In this document: positions 41,069 to 51,622 of the stretch, piece by piece | Position numbering within the stretch: position 1 is the stretch's first letter | How the letters are laid out: every line of letters starts with the position of its first letter | Origin: Roseomonas sp. | GTDB taxonomy: Bacteria; Pseudomonadota; Alphaproteobacteria; Acetobacterales; Acetobacteraceae | Direction: 5' to 3' | DNA length: 64,000 bases | NCBI GenBank assembly: GCA_020249505.1 | Contig: JADCFN010000028.1 | Location: 1-64,000 of the forward strand | Translations under genes and position numbers: made by a program | Notes under the pieces: generated by a model | Told to the model about the DNA's origin: nothing | Database searches by the model: none | The model's input: the letters and a program-made list of their open reading frames with translations, nothing else

Positions 41069-42550
41069 ATGATTGATTCCAAGCGATTCGCGCGGCGCGA
41101 TGTGATGCTGGGTTTGGCTGTGGCGGGGCTTGCCGCGGCCGCGCCGCGCCGCGCGAGCGCCGCATCGCGCACCGCGCTTGAGAACTTGACGCACCGGCTG
41201 GAAGCGCTTGGCGAAGATGGACTTGACCCGCGCCATTATGATCTGCCGGGCGTTGCGCCGATGTCTCGTGCCGAAGCGGCTTTGCGTGATCTGGTGCTGG
41301 GCCGGGTTGCATCCCTGCCGGGGCGCGCGGATATCAGGCGTGATGCCGCGCGGGCTGATTTTCCCGCCTGGCGCGACCGGCTTTTCGCGAGCGCCGATCC
41401 GGCCAGCGTCCTGGACCAAGCGGCGATGCTTCATCCCGATGCGGCGCCGATTAAGGCAGCGCTGGCGCGTTTTCTGGCCATCGCTGCGCGTGGTGGTTGG
41501 CCGGGCATTGAAGGCAATCTTACCAGCACGCTCGAACCCGGCAGCCATGATGCCGCGCGGGTCGGGCAGCTTCGTGCCAGGCTGGCGCTGCTTGATCCGG
41601 AAGTCCTGCGCGGCGCGGCGGCGGAAAGCCCCGTTTACGATGCTCGGCTGGAAGAAGCCGTCCGGCGCTTTCAGGCCACAGAAGGGCTGGAAGCGGATGG
41701 CCGCATCGGGCGCCTCACCTGGGCTGCCTTGAATACGCCTGTTGAGGCCAAGATTGCCCAGCTACGCGTGGCACTTGATATGCGCCGCGGCCTGGCGGCC
41801 CCGCCTGAGCGGCGCATTGAGGTGAATATCCCCCATTTCCGCCTGCGCCTGACCGATGCCGGGCGCGTGGTGCAGGATATGGCCGTGGTGGTGGGCAGGA
41901 CAGATCGGCAAACCCCAATGCTCGATGTCCGGCTGGTCGCGGTGCAATTCAACCCGCCCTGGGGTGTGCCGGATCGCAATGCGCGGGAGGATTTGCTGCC
42001 GCGCTTCCGCCGAGAGCCCGGGCGCATGCAGGCCTTGGGCTATCGGCTGTATCAGCGCATAGATGGCGAACTCACCGAAATTGACGCGACCACAGTGGAT
42101 TTCAGCGCCTATTCCAAGGACCGCTTCCCCTTCATCATCCGCCAGGACCCCGGTGAGGTGAATGCACTCGGGCGCATCAAATTCGTCATGCCGAACCGCG
42201 ACGATATCTTCATGCATGACACGCCGGATCGGCATTTGTTCCGCCGGGCGGAACGCGCCTTTTCCTCTGGCTGCATTCGCCTGGAACGGCCGATGGATTT
42301 GCTGGCCGAAGCCTTTAGCGGCATGCCGGCCTGGAATCAGGAACGCTTCGATCGTGTCTTGGATAGCGGGGTGACCCAGGGCATTTCCCTGGCCCGGCCC
42401 ATGCCCGTACGCCTTCATTATGACACGGTGATAGTTGAATCCGGAAATGTGGTCATGCGCCGGGACATTTACGGCCTTGATGCCGCCTATCTCCGCGCTC
42501 TGGACGCACCGCGCAGCGAAAGGCTGGCAGAGGCACCGCCCCGGCGCTGA
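41069..42550 (+). CDS. L,D-transpeptidase with peptidoglycan-binding domain (YcbB type)
   Basis: The 493-residue protein has a Tat-type signal (FARRDVMLGLAVAGLAAAAP). It continues with an N-terminal scaffold, a peptidoglycan-binding domain (about 190-225, VYDARLEEAVRRFQATEGLEADGRIG), and a C-terminal YkuD catalytic domain. The catalytic cysteine is C402 in SSGCIRLERP, with the upstream His in MHDTPDRHLF. It would form 3-3 cross-links in periplasmic peptidoglycan or attach lipoproteins. It lies upstream of galE by 22 bases; the two may share a transcript. Confidence 0.9.
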   Translation: MIDSKRFARRDVMLGLAVAGLAAAAPRRASAASRTALENLTHRLEALGEDGLDPRHYDLPGVAPMSRAEAALRDLVLGRVASLPGRADIRRDAARADFPAWRDRLFASADPASVLDQAAMLHPDAAPIKAALARFLAIAARGGWPGIEGNLTSTLEPGSHDAARVGQLRARLALLDPEVLRGAAAESPVYDARLEEAVRRFQATEGLEADGRIGRLTWAALNTPVEAKIAQLRVALDMRRGLAAPPERRIEVNIPHFRLRLTDAGRVVQDMAVVVGRTDRQTPMLDVRLVAVQFNPPWGVPDRNAREDLLPRFRREPGRMQALGYRLYQRIDGELTEIDATTVDFSAYSKDRFPFIIRQDPGEVNALGRIKFVMPNRDDIFMHDTPDRHLFRRAERAFSSGCIRLERPMDLLAEAFSGMPAWNQERFDRVLDSGVTQGISLARPMPVRLHYDTVIVESGNVVMRRDIYGLDAAYLRALDAPRSERLAEAPPRR

Positions 42551-42572
42551 GGTTTTGGGCAGGAATTAGGAC

Positions 42573-43565
42573 ATGGCGCGTTATCTGGTGACAGGCGGGG
42601 CCGGTTTCGTCGGCAGCCATGCGGTGCTGGCGCTGCTTGATCGCGGTGATGAGGTGGTGGTGCTGGATGACCTCAGCCAGGGCCACCGCGCTGCCGTGCC
42701 CTCTGCTGCCACCTTGGTGCAGGCGCCGCTTGCGGATCGCGCGGAACTGGCACGCGTTTTCGCCAATTGGCGCTTTGATGCGGTGCTGCATTTCGCCGCC
42801 CTTTCCCTGGTAGGCGAAAGCATGAAATCGCCCATGCATTACCTGGCAGAAAACCTCGGCAATAGCGTGCGGCTGATTGAAGCGGCGGTCGAAGCTGGGT
42901 GCTTGCGCTTTGTTCTCTCATCCACCGCAGCACTTTTCGGCAAGCCGGAACGCGTGCCGATTGATGAGGATTGCCCCGTCGCCCCCGGCAATCCCTATGG
43001 CGAAAGCAAGCTCATGGTGGAAACCGCGCTTGCCTGGGCTGAACGCATCCACGGGCTGCGCTATGCCGCGCTGCGCTATTTCAACGCCGCCGGATCGGAC
43101 CCTGCCGGGCGCGCGGGGGAAGATCACAACCCCGAAACCCATCTGGTGCCACTCGCCATTGATGCAGCGCTTGGCCGGCGCCCGGCGCTAACGGTGTTTG
43201 GCGATGATTACCCAACGCCCGATGGCACCTGCATTCGCGATTACGTACATGTGACTGATCTGGCGGATGCGCATCTGCGCGTGCTCACGCGGTTGGAGAC
43301 CCATGGTTCCTGCCGCTACAATATCGGCAATGGTGAAGGCCATTCCGTGAAGCAGGTGCTTGGCGCGATTGAACGCGTGAGTGGCCGCGCCGTGCCGCAT
43401 AGCATCGGCCCCCGCCGCCCCGGTGATCCTGCCGTGCTGGTGGCAGCAAGTGAAAGGCTCAGGCGCGAAACCGGCTGGGCGCCGCGTTTTGGCGATATTG
43501 AGGAGATTGTGCGTACCACCTGGGCCTGGCGGGAGGCGCATCCCAAGGGCTATGGGGACCGCTGA
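42573..43565 (+). CDS. galE: UDP-glucose 4-epimerase
   Basis: This 330-residue extended SDR interconverts UDP-glucose and UDP-galactose. GGAGFVGSH is at 7-15, the catalytic Y142-x3-K146 lies in NPYGESKLM, and the Ser/Thr of the triad is in LSSTAALFG. RYFNAAGSDPAGRAGEDHNPETHLVP is the GalE substrate-loop region. Length is typical. It may provide galactose precursors for envelope or capsule sugars, although the capsule export genes are 17 kb away. No gal operon is linked. Confidence 0.92.
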   Translation: MARYLVTGGAGFVGSHAVLALLDRGDEVVVLDDLSQGHRAAVPSAATLVQAPLADRAELARVFANWRFDAVLHFAALSLVGESMKSPMHYLAENLGNSVRLIEAAVEAGCLRFVLSSTAALFGKPERVPIDEDCPVAPGNPYGESKLMVETALAWAERIHGLRYAALRYFNAAGSDPAGRAGEDHNPETHLVPLAIDAALGRRPALTVFGDDYPTPDGTCIRDYVHVTDLADAHLRVLTRLETHGSCRYNIGNGEGHSVKQVLGAIERVSGRAVPHSIGPRRPGDPAVLVAASERLRRETGWAPRFGDIEEIVRTTWAWREAHPKGYGDR

Positions 43566-43671
43566 TCCCACAGCGCTTAAGCCCTTGATGAATCGTAAAA
43601 ATTAAGATTTTCTTGGAAATGACTTGGCAAGTTCGGCCAGGGTTCGCCCACTTGCCCTTCGCCCCCCCTGA

Positions 43672-45972
<2,301 letters not shown>

Positions 45973-46000
45973 GCCGAACCACCCCCAAAGCAAGGCTATG

Positions 46001-46036
46001 GCGTGATCCGGGAAACTGGGTCACGCTATTTTTTTG
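46001..46036 (+). terminator. Rho-independent terminator after icd
   Basis: GCGTGATCC (46001-46009) pairs with GGGTCACGC (46018-46026), with one G-U pair and an eight-base loop, and is followed by TATTTTTTT. It separates icd from the following Bug gene. Confidence 0.85.
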
Positions 46037-46059
46037 CCGTAACGGGGGAGGGTTCGGCC

Positions 46060-47028
46060 ATGCCGCTTTTGTCTCGTCGGGGGGTGCTTGCCGCTGGGCT
46101 TTTGGCGCCCGCCATCGTCAAGGCGCAGGGCGCCTGGCCAGCTGCGCCCATCCGCTTCGTGATCGCCTTCCCGCCCGGCGGGCCGAGTGACATTCTGGGC
46201 CGGCTGGTGGCGCGCAAGATCACTGAGCAAAAAGGCTGGCAGATTGTGGTGGAAAACCGCGCCGGCGCTTCGGGCATTATTGGCATGGGTGAGGTCGCCC
46301 GCGCGGCACCCGATGGCTATACAGTGCTGATCAATGCCTCGGCCCATTCCATCCTGCCGACCACGCATAAGGACAAGGCGCCCTTCGACATTCCAAGCGC
46401 CTTCCTCCCCATCACGATGATAGGGCGCACGCCGATGCTGGTGACCGCAACACCCAGCCTGCCCATCCGAACCATTGCCGAATTGCTGGCCTATGCGCGG
46501 GCCAATCCGGGCAAGCTGAATCATACGGCGGGCTCACCGGGCGGTGGGCCGCATTTGGGGGCGGAGCTGTTTCGCCTGACGACCGGGGTGGATATTCAAT
46601 ACATCCCCTATCGCGGCTCCGGCCCTGCCTTGCAGGATTTGGCCGCGGGCAATGTGCAGCTTGGTTTTGACTCGCTGACGGCCTCAGCGGGGTTGGCGCG
46701 GGCAGGGCAGATCAGGCCCATCGCGGTCACGTCCCCCACGCGCAATCGCGCTTTTCCGGAGGTGCCGAGTGTCGCGGAAACCGTGCCCGGCTTTGAAGCG
46801 GATACCTGGGTCGCGGCCTTACTGCCCGCGCGCACGCCTGCCGCCATTCAAGCGCAATTGCATGAGGCGTTTGCTGCGGCGATTGCAGCACCTGATCTCA
46901 CGCAACGCATTTTGGAACTTGGCACGGAACCCGGCGGGCAAAGCCCGGCTGAATTCGATGCGGTGCTGAAGCGAGAAATTGCGATGTGGGCGGATGTGGT
47001 GGCCAAGGCCGGGATCAAGGTGGAATAA
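46060..47028 (+). CDS. Bug/TTT-type periplasmic substrate-binding protein
   Basis: From ATG 46060 (GGGGGAGGG nearby) the receptor has 322 residues. The signal is PLLSRRGVLAAGLLAPAIVKAQ, a twin-arginine-like pattern. Family blocks include WPAAPIRFVIAFPPGGPSD, VENRAGASGIIGMGEVARAAPDGYT and DIQYIPYRGSGPALQDLAAG. It is the fifth Bug protein in the window, again without membrane partners. It converges with the GNAT gene, two bases away. Ligand unknown. Confidence 0.9.
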   Translation: MPLLSRRGVLAAGLLAPAIVKAQGAWPAAPIRFVIAFPPGGPSDILGRLVARKITEQKGWQIVVENRAGASGIIGMGEVARAAPDGYTVLINASAHSILPTTHKDKAPFDIPSAFLPITMIGRTPMLVTATPSLPIRTIAELLAYARANPGKLNHTAGSPGGGPHLGAELFRLTTGVDIQYIPYRGSGPALQDLAAGNVQLGFDSLTASAGLARAGQIRPIAVTSPTRNRAFPEVPSVAETVPGFEADTWVAALLPARTPAAIQAQLHEAFAAAIAAPDLTQRILELGTEPGGQSPAEFDAVLKREIAMWADVVAKAGIKVE

Positions 47029-47030
47029 AG

Positions 47031-47468
47031 CTACAACTTCTTCCGCAGCCACACCCGCGCATGGCCAGCCGGCATGCCTTCCAGCTTGCCGAATTCCACA
47101 TAGCCATTGCGCTTCCAAAAGCCCGGCGCCTGGAAGCTGAATGTATCCGTATAGGCATTGGTGCAGCCGCGCTCGCGGCCAATCGCTTCCGCGCGGCGCA
47201 GCAATTCCTCACCAATGCCGCGCCGGCGCATGCCGCGTTCCAGGTAAAGCCAATCAATGAACAGCCAGCCCCAGAAGGTCAGGCCCAATAACCCGCCCAG
47301 CGTCTTGCCATCGGCATCCTGCACCAGCAGCGTCACTGGTTCCCGGTCATAAGAACCGCCGGTTTCCTGGTTGAAATTATGCAGGCCGCGCTGAATGGCG
47401 GCGACAGCTTCAAATTCTGGCGCGGCATCTTCAACAATTTGAATGCCGTTCTTCAGCGCAATGCTCAT
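47031..47468 (-). CDS. GNAT-family N-acetyltransferase
   Basis: The 145-residue protein has the acetyl-CoA loop in ERGMRRRGIGEELLRRAEAIG (about 85-105), the R/Q-x-x-G-x-G/A motif of GNAT enzymes. The central strand is LGLTFWGWLFIDWLYLE. The rest matches small single-domain GNATs of undefined substrate. Its start overlaps the CopD-like gene stop (ATGA), making it the third gene of a parA-copD-GNAT minus-strand set. Confidence 0.87.
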   Translation of the reverse strand: MSIALKNGIQIVEDAAPEFEAVAAIQRGLHNFNQETGGSYDREPVTLLVQDADGKTLGGLLGLTFWGWLFIDWLYLERGMRRRGIGEELLRRAEAIGRERGCTNAYTDTFSFQAPGFWKRNGYVEFGKLEGMPAGHARVWLRKKL

Positions 47469-47926
47469 CCCGCGATACGCCCAACGCCGGAGAATGCCAC
47501 CACAATCAACCCCATGATCAAATTCATCAAAACGAGCTTCCTGATACTCTCCAACGCGCGCGCTGCGCCCGGTTTATCGCCGGCCGCCATGGCGCGGCGC
47601 ATGGCACCCCAAGGCCCGAAGAACAGCGCAAGAAAGACCAATGCCATAATCAGCCCCAGCAGATGCATCAGATGCAGGCTCCATCGCGCGCCACCGAAGC
47701 CGCCATGCCACAGGAAGAACAAGGCCCAGCCGGTCAGCAGCACGATTGGCATAGCGTGCCACACAATCAGAAAAAAACGCCTAAAGGCGGCTTGGGCGAG
47801 TGCCAGGCGCTCCGGCGCCTCCAGCACTTCATGCGCCGCGGGGCGCAGCACCAAAAGCGCGAAGGCCATGCCGCCCACCCAAAGCACCGCGCCCAATAGA
47901 TGCAGCGCCAGTAAAAGATCACCCAT
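47465..47926 (-). CDS. CopD-family (DUF4149-like) four-helix membrane protein
   Basis: From ATG 47926 this 153-residue protein has four predicted membrane helices. They include LLLALHLLGAVLWVGGMAFALLVLRP at the start, where HLLGAVLWVGGMAF is the CopD/YjfB-like signature with a conserved His. It could bind haem or copper, or be a general membrane protein; the family is loosely characterised. The start lies two bases after the ParA stop, and a TTG overlapping that stop is an alternative. Its job in this set is not evident. Confidence 0.8.
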   Translation of the reverse strand: MGDLLLALHLLGAVLWVGGMAFALLVLRPAAHEVLEAPERLALAQAAFRRFFLIVWHAMPIVLLTGWALFFLWHGGFGGARWSLHLMHLLGLIMALVFLALFFGPWGAMRRAMAAGDKPGAARALESIRKLVLMNLIMGLIVVAFSGVGRIAG

Positions 47927-47928
47927 GA

Positions 47929-48567
47929 TCAAACACCTTTCTTCCGGATGGCTTCCAGCGCCGCTGCAAGGGCGCGCGCTTCCGCTGCCGCCGGCCCGCG
48001 CGGTGATGCTTCCACCACGCCAAGCCCCGACATGAAGGCTTGGGCATAGGCGGTGCGGTTGCCAAGCGTGGTTTCCAGCATCGGCAGATTGCGGTCGCGG
48101 ATTTGGCCTTCAATATCCTCGCGCAGCTTGCCCGAAGCAGGGGCGCGGTTCAGCAGCAGGCGGAAGGGGCGCCTTTCCTGCTTGGCGATATCAAGCGTCG
48201 CATCCATGGACCAAAGATCCGCCGCCGAGGGCTGTAAGGGCACCAGCACCAGATCGGCTCCGCGAATGGCGAGCTTGGCATCCGTGTCGTCATGCGGGGC
48301 CGTGTCCAGCAGCACGAAATCCTGTTCCCGCTTCAGGCGTTCCAGGGTGGCGGGCAGGCGCCAGCCGGTCGGTGCCTCAAAATGCAGGGTATGGGCTTTT
48401 TTGCTCGCGCCGCGCTGCTGGTCCCAGCGCGCCAGGCTGCGCTGCGGGTCTATGTCCAAAAGCCCAACGCGATGGCCCGATTCCGCAAGCGCGGTAGCCA
48501 GATTGGCCGCCACGGTGGATTTGCCGGCGCCGCCCTTGCGCTGGGCGATGGCGATCACGAAAGCCAT
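47929..48567 (-). CDS. ParA-family ATPase (orphan)
   Basis: The 212-residue protein has the deviant Walker A KGGAGKST (11-18) with the signature lysine, and DIDPQRSLARW as the switch region. FVLLDTAPHDDTDAKLAIRGADLVLVPLQPS completes the ATPase. It lacks the N-terminal DNA-binding domain of plasmid ParA and has no ParB next to it. It is therefore one of the short orphan ParA-like proteins used to position cell structures. AGGAGT precedes the ATG. It diverges from nnrDE and leads the set with CopD-like and GNAT genes. Confidence 0.88.
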   Translation of the reverse strand: MAFVIAIAQRKGGAGKSTVAANLATALAESGHRVGLLDIDPQRSLARWDQQRGASKKAHTLHFEAPTGWRLPATLERLKREQDFVLLDTAPHDDTDAKLAIRGADLVLVPLQPSAADLWSMDATLDIAKQERRPFRLLLNRAPASGKLREDIEGQIRDRNLPMLETTLGNRTAYAQAFMSGLGVVEASPRGPAAAEARALAAALEAIRKKGV

Positions 48568-48652
48568 GCACGACTCCTAAACTCAAGCGTCTTCTATAGC
48601 AGAGCTTGATGCAGCCCATATGGACGGCGCGCAGATCGGCTATAAATGCGCC

Positions 48653-50083
48653 ATGGCGCGCCCTTACCCCACTGAATTGCTGACCCCGGCGGAGATGGCG
48701 CGCGCCGATGCGGCGGCACTGGCGGCGGGTATCCCCACCGAAACCCTGATGGAAGCGGCGGGCAGGGCGGTGGCGCGGGCCATCCTTGCCCGTTTTCGCC
48801 CTTGCCGGACCCTGGTGCTGGCCGGCCCCGGCAATAATGGCGGGGATGGCTATGTCGCCGCGCGCTATCTGGAACAGGCAGGCTGGCCCGTTGCAGTCGC
48901 GGCGCTTACGCCACCCAACCCAGGCACGGCGGCGGCAGCCGCAGCGGCGCGCTGGCGCGGGCCCAGGGTGGCCTTCAGCGCTGCCGAGGCCGCGCGCGCC
49001 GGTCTTGTAGTGGATGCGCTGTTCGGCGCGGGGCTGCCGCGCCCCTTGGCGCCGGAAGTCGAGAATGTTCTGCGCGGAGTACGGGCGCCCCTGGTCGCGG
49101 TGGATGTGCCCTCCGGCTTGGATGGCGCAACCGGGCGGGTGCTGGGTTATGCCCCGCAAGCGGCGCTCACGATCAGCTTCTTTCGCCTCAAGCCTGGGCA
49201 TTTGCTGCTGCCGGGCCGCGCGCTTTGTGGCGAGACCTTGCTCGCCGATATCGGCCTGCCCGAGGCAGTGCTGGAAGGCATCGCACCGCAGTGTTGGCGC
49301 AATCACCCATCGCTTTGGGCGCTGCCTTCGCTTGAACTCAGCGCCCATAAATACACGCGCGGCCATCTGACCATTCTGGCGGGGGCGGCCATGCCCGGTG
49401 CCGCGCGGCTGGCAGCGGCCGCGGCGCGGCGGCTCGGCGCCGGCTTGGTCACGCTGCATGCCGAAAACCTGGAACTGGCCGCGATGCTGCGCGCCGATGC
49501 GCCCGGCCAATTGGTGAGCGATGCGACGCTGGAAGCGCTGCTGGCGGATGCGCGGCGCAAGGTCTGGCTCGCCGGGCCTGGGCTTTTGCCTCATGAGCCG
49601 ACACGTGCGGCTATCCGCAGCGTGATTGATGCGGGCAAAACCCTGATCGCCGATGCCGGCGCATTGATGGCGGCTGCTGACGCTCCCGAATTATTGCGTG
49701 GCGCGGCGGTGATCACGCCCCATGCCGGCGAATTCGCCCGGCTTTTCGGTGCGCCTGGCGCGGATAGGCTCAGCGCTACGCGCGCCGCCGCGGCACGGCT
49801 TGGCGCGGTTGTCGTGCTGAAAGGCCCGGATAGCATCATCGCCGCGCCGGATGGTCGCGTGATCATCAACGACAATGCGCCGCCATCATTGGCCACCGCC
49901 GGCACAGGCGATATCCTGTCCGGCGCCATCGCCGCCTTGTTGACGCAAGGCATGGCCCCGTTTGATGCGGCCGCCGCTGCCGTCTGGCTGCATGGCGCCG
50001 GCGCAGCTTCAGGCCCACCTGGTTTGATCGCCGAGGATTTGCCGGCGTTGATCGCCAAGGCGCGGCATGATCTTTCTTCCTGA
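48653..50083 (+). CDS. nnr: Bifunctional NAD(P)H-hydrate epimerase / ADP-dependent dehydratase
   Basis: This 476-residue protein repairs hydrated NAD(P)H. The N-terminal YjeF epimerase domain has AGPGNNGGDGYVAARYL (residues about 57-73). The C-terminal ribokinase-like dehydratase has VVLKGPDSIIAAPDGRV and LATAGTGDILSGAIAALL, the ATP/ADP site. ATG 48653 gives the usual start (PTELLTPAEMARADAAA); a start at 48620 is possible. It diverges from parA. Two-domain fusion is the common bacterial form. Confidence 0.93.
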   Translation: MARPYPTELLTPAEMARADAAALAAGIPTETLMEAAGRAVARAILARFRPCRTLVLAGPGNNGGDGYVAARYLEQAGWPVAVAALTPPNPGTAAAAAAARWRGPRVAFSAAEAARAGLVVDALFGAGLPRPLAPEVENVLRGVRAPLVAVDVPSGLDGATGRVLGYAPQAALTISFFRLKPGHLLLPGRALCGETLLADIGLPEAVLEGIAPQCWRNHPSLWALPSLELSAHKYTRGHLTILAGAAMPGAARLAAAAARRLGAGLVTLHAENLELAAMLRADAPGQLVSDATLEALLADARRKVWLAGPGLLPHEPTRAAIRSVIDAGKTLIADAGALMAAADAPELLRGAAVITPHAGEFARLFGAPGADRLSATRAAAARLGAVVVLKGPDSIIAAPDGRVIINDNAPPSLATAGTGDILSGAIAALLTQGMAPFDAAAAAVWLHGAGAASGPPGLIAEDLPALIAKARHDLSS

Positions 50084-50166
50084 AGCCAATCAAGCCCGCC
50101 ACAAATCCTTTGTTTTTTAAGAAATGTTTCGATAGGCTTTCCCCCAAAAGGGAAACGCTACACACC

Positions 50167-51558
50167 ATGTCCGATATCGCTATTGAAGCCGGCTTAATGA
50201 ACCGTGCCATGCAGCGCGTGGCTTCCCTCTGGCGCGATCTGGCCTGGGTGGTGCAACGCAGCCCTGCCGCTTCCAATGATTTTGCCGAGGAATTCCGCGA
50301 ATGCCTCCAGGCACGCGGTGGTGAGGTTTCCGCCCGCAACCGCGCGGCATCCCTGGCTGAGCGTTATCGCGGCTTGGATGAGGCTGGCCGCCTTGGCTTC
50401 CTGCGCGCCTTGGCCGGTTTTGATTCCAACGCGGCGGCGGTGACGCACGCCATCGAAAAACTGAGCGCCGCGCCAGATGCGGCCTTGCGCGCCATTGCCC
50501 TTGCCGGGTTGCGCCGCGCCTTGGAACCGCCGCGCCTCAAGCTGCTCACGGCCTTCGCCGCCATTCCGGATGGGGTGAAGTTCCTCGTGGAAATGCGCTC
50601 GGAATTGCTCCGCCTCAAGGATCACGAAGCGCCCTTGCAGGCATTGGAGACTGACCTGAAGGGCTTGCTCGCTTCCTGGTTCGATGTCGGCTTTCTGGAA
50701 TTGCGCGCGATTGACTGGAAATCGCCCGCAGCTTTGCTTGAAAAGCTGGTGCAATATGAAGCGGTGCATCGCATCCGCACCTGGCGCGATTTGCGCAATC
50801 GGCTTGATTCGGACCGCCGCTGCTACGCCTTCTTCCATCCGCGCATGCCGGATGAACCGCTGATTTTCGTCGAGGTCGCGCTGGAACGCGGCATGGCTGC
50901 CAGTGTGCAAAAGCTACTCGATGAAAAGGCGCCGTTGCAGGATGCCGGGCAGGCGGATACGGCGGTGTTCTATTCCATTAACAATTGCCAGCGCGGCTTG
51001 GATGGCATTTCCTTTGGCAATTTCCTGATCAAGCGCGTGGTGGAATTGCTCGCCGCGGAATTCCCGAAGCTCAAGACCTTTTGCACGCTTTCCCCCATGC
51101 CGGGCTTTCGCGCCTGGCTAGAGAAAAGCGCGCGGGATGGCGTGGCACTGCTGACCGCCGAGGAAGAGGCAACCCTGACCGCCGCCATGGGCAATGGCAT
51201 GGCGCTTGATTTCGCCAAGCTCATCACGGACCGCGCCTGGCTCAAGCAGGAAGCGCTCGCCCGCGCCATGGCACCCATTCTGATCCGGCTTGGCGCGCGG
51301 TATTTGATCAAGGAAGCCCCCAAGGGAAAACCCGGTCGCGCTCTCGATCCCGTGGCGCATTTCCACCTGTCCAATGGCGCGCGCGTCGAAAGGCTCAATT
51401 GGCGCGCCGATGTCTCAGAGAATGGTCTTCGCCAATCCTGCGGCCTGATGGTGAATTACCTCTATGACCCGGCCTCCATCGAGGAAAATCACGAAGCCTA
51501 TGTGGGGGAGGGGCAGCGCGCGGCCTCGGGCGGGCTGAAGCGGCTGATCCGCGCCTGA
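50167..51558 (+). CDS. Malonyl-CoA decarboxylase
   Basis: The 463-residue enzyme converts malonyl-CoA to acetyl-CoA and CO2. The N-terminal helical domain is followed by the acetyltransferase-like catalytic domain. S309 in TLSPMPGFRAW and H442 in IEENHEAY correspond to the conserved catalytic Ser and His of the family. CYAFFHPRMPDEPLIFVEVAL is also diagnostic. ATG 50167 is preferred over an in-frame start at 50110. No malonate transporter or malonyl-CoA synthetase adjoins it, so it may serve to balance malonyl-CoA rather than use external malonate. Confidence 0.92.
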   Translation: MSDIAIEAGLMNRAMQRVASLWRDLAWVVQRSPAASNDFAEEFRECLQARGGEVSARNRAASLAERYRGLDEAGRLGFLRALAGFDSNAAAVTHAIEKLSAAPDAALRAIALAGLRRALEPPRLKLLTAFAAIPDGVKFLVEMRSELLRLKDHEAPLQALETDLKGLLASWFDVGFLELRAIDWKSPAALLEKLVQYEAVHRIRTWRDLRNRLDSDRRCYAFFHPRMPDEPLIFVEVALERGMAASVQKLLDEKAPLQDAGQADTAVFYSINNCQRGLDGISFGNFLIKRVVELLAAEFPKLKTFCTLSPMPGFRAWLEKSARDGVALLTAEEEATLTAAMGNGMALDFAKLITDRAWLKQEALARAMAPILIRLGARYLIKEAPKGKPGRALDPVAHFHLSNGARVERLNWRADVSENGLRQSCGLMVNYLYDPASIEENHEAYVGEGQRAASGGLKRLIRA

Positions 51559-51622
51559 TTTGCCCCTTCCTTCGGCGCGGGCAAAGCGCCATATTCCAAG
51601 CAGGTTGTGGGGGGATCGGATC

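Noticed and set aside
48641-48653. TATAAAT box seven bases before the nnr start, hinting at a leaderless message
   Set aside because: No -35 hexamer lies at a suitable distance; it may be chance in an AT-richer divergent spacer.
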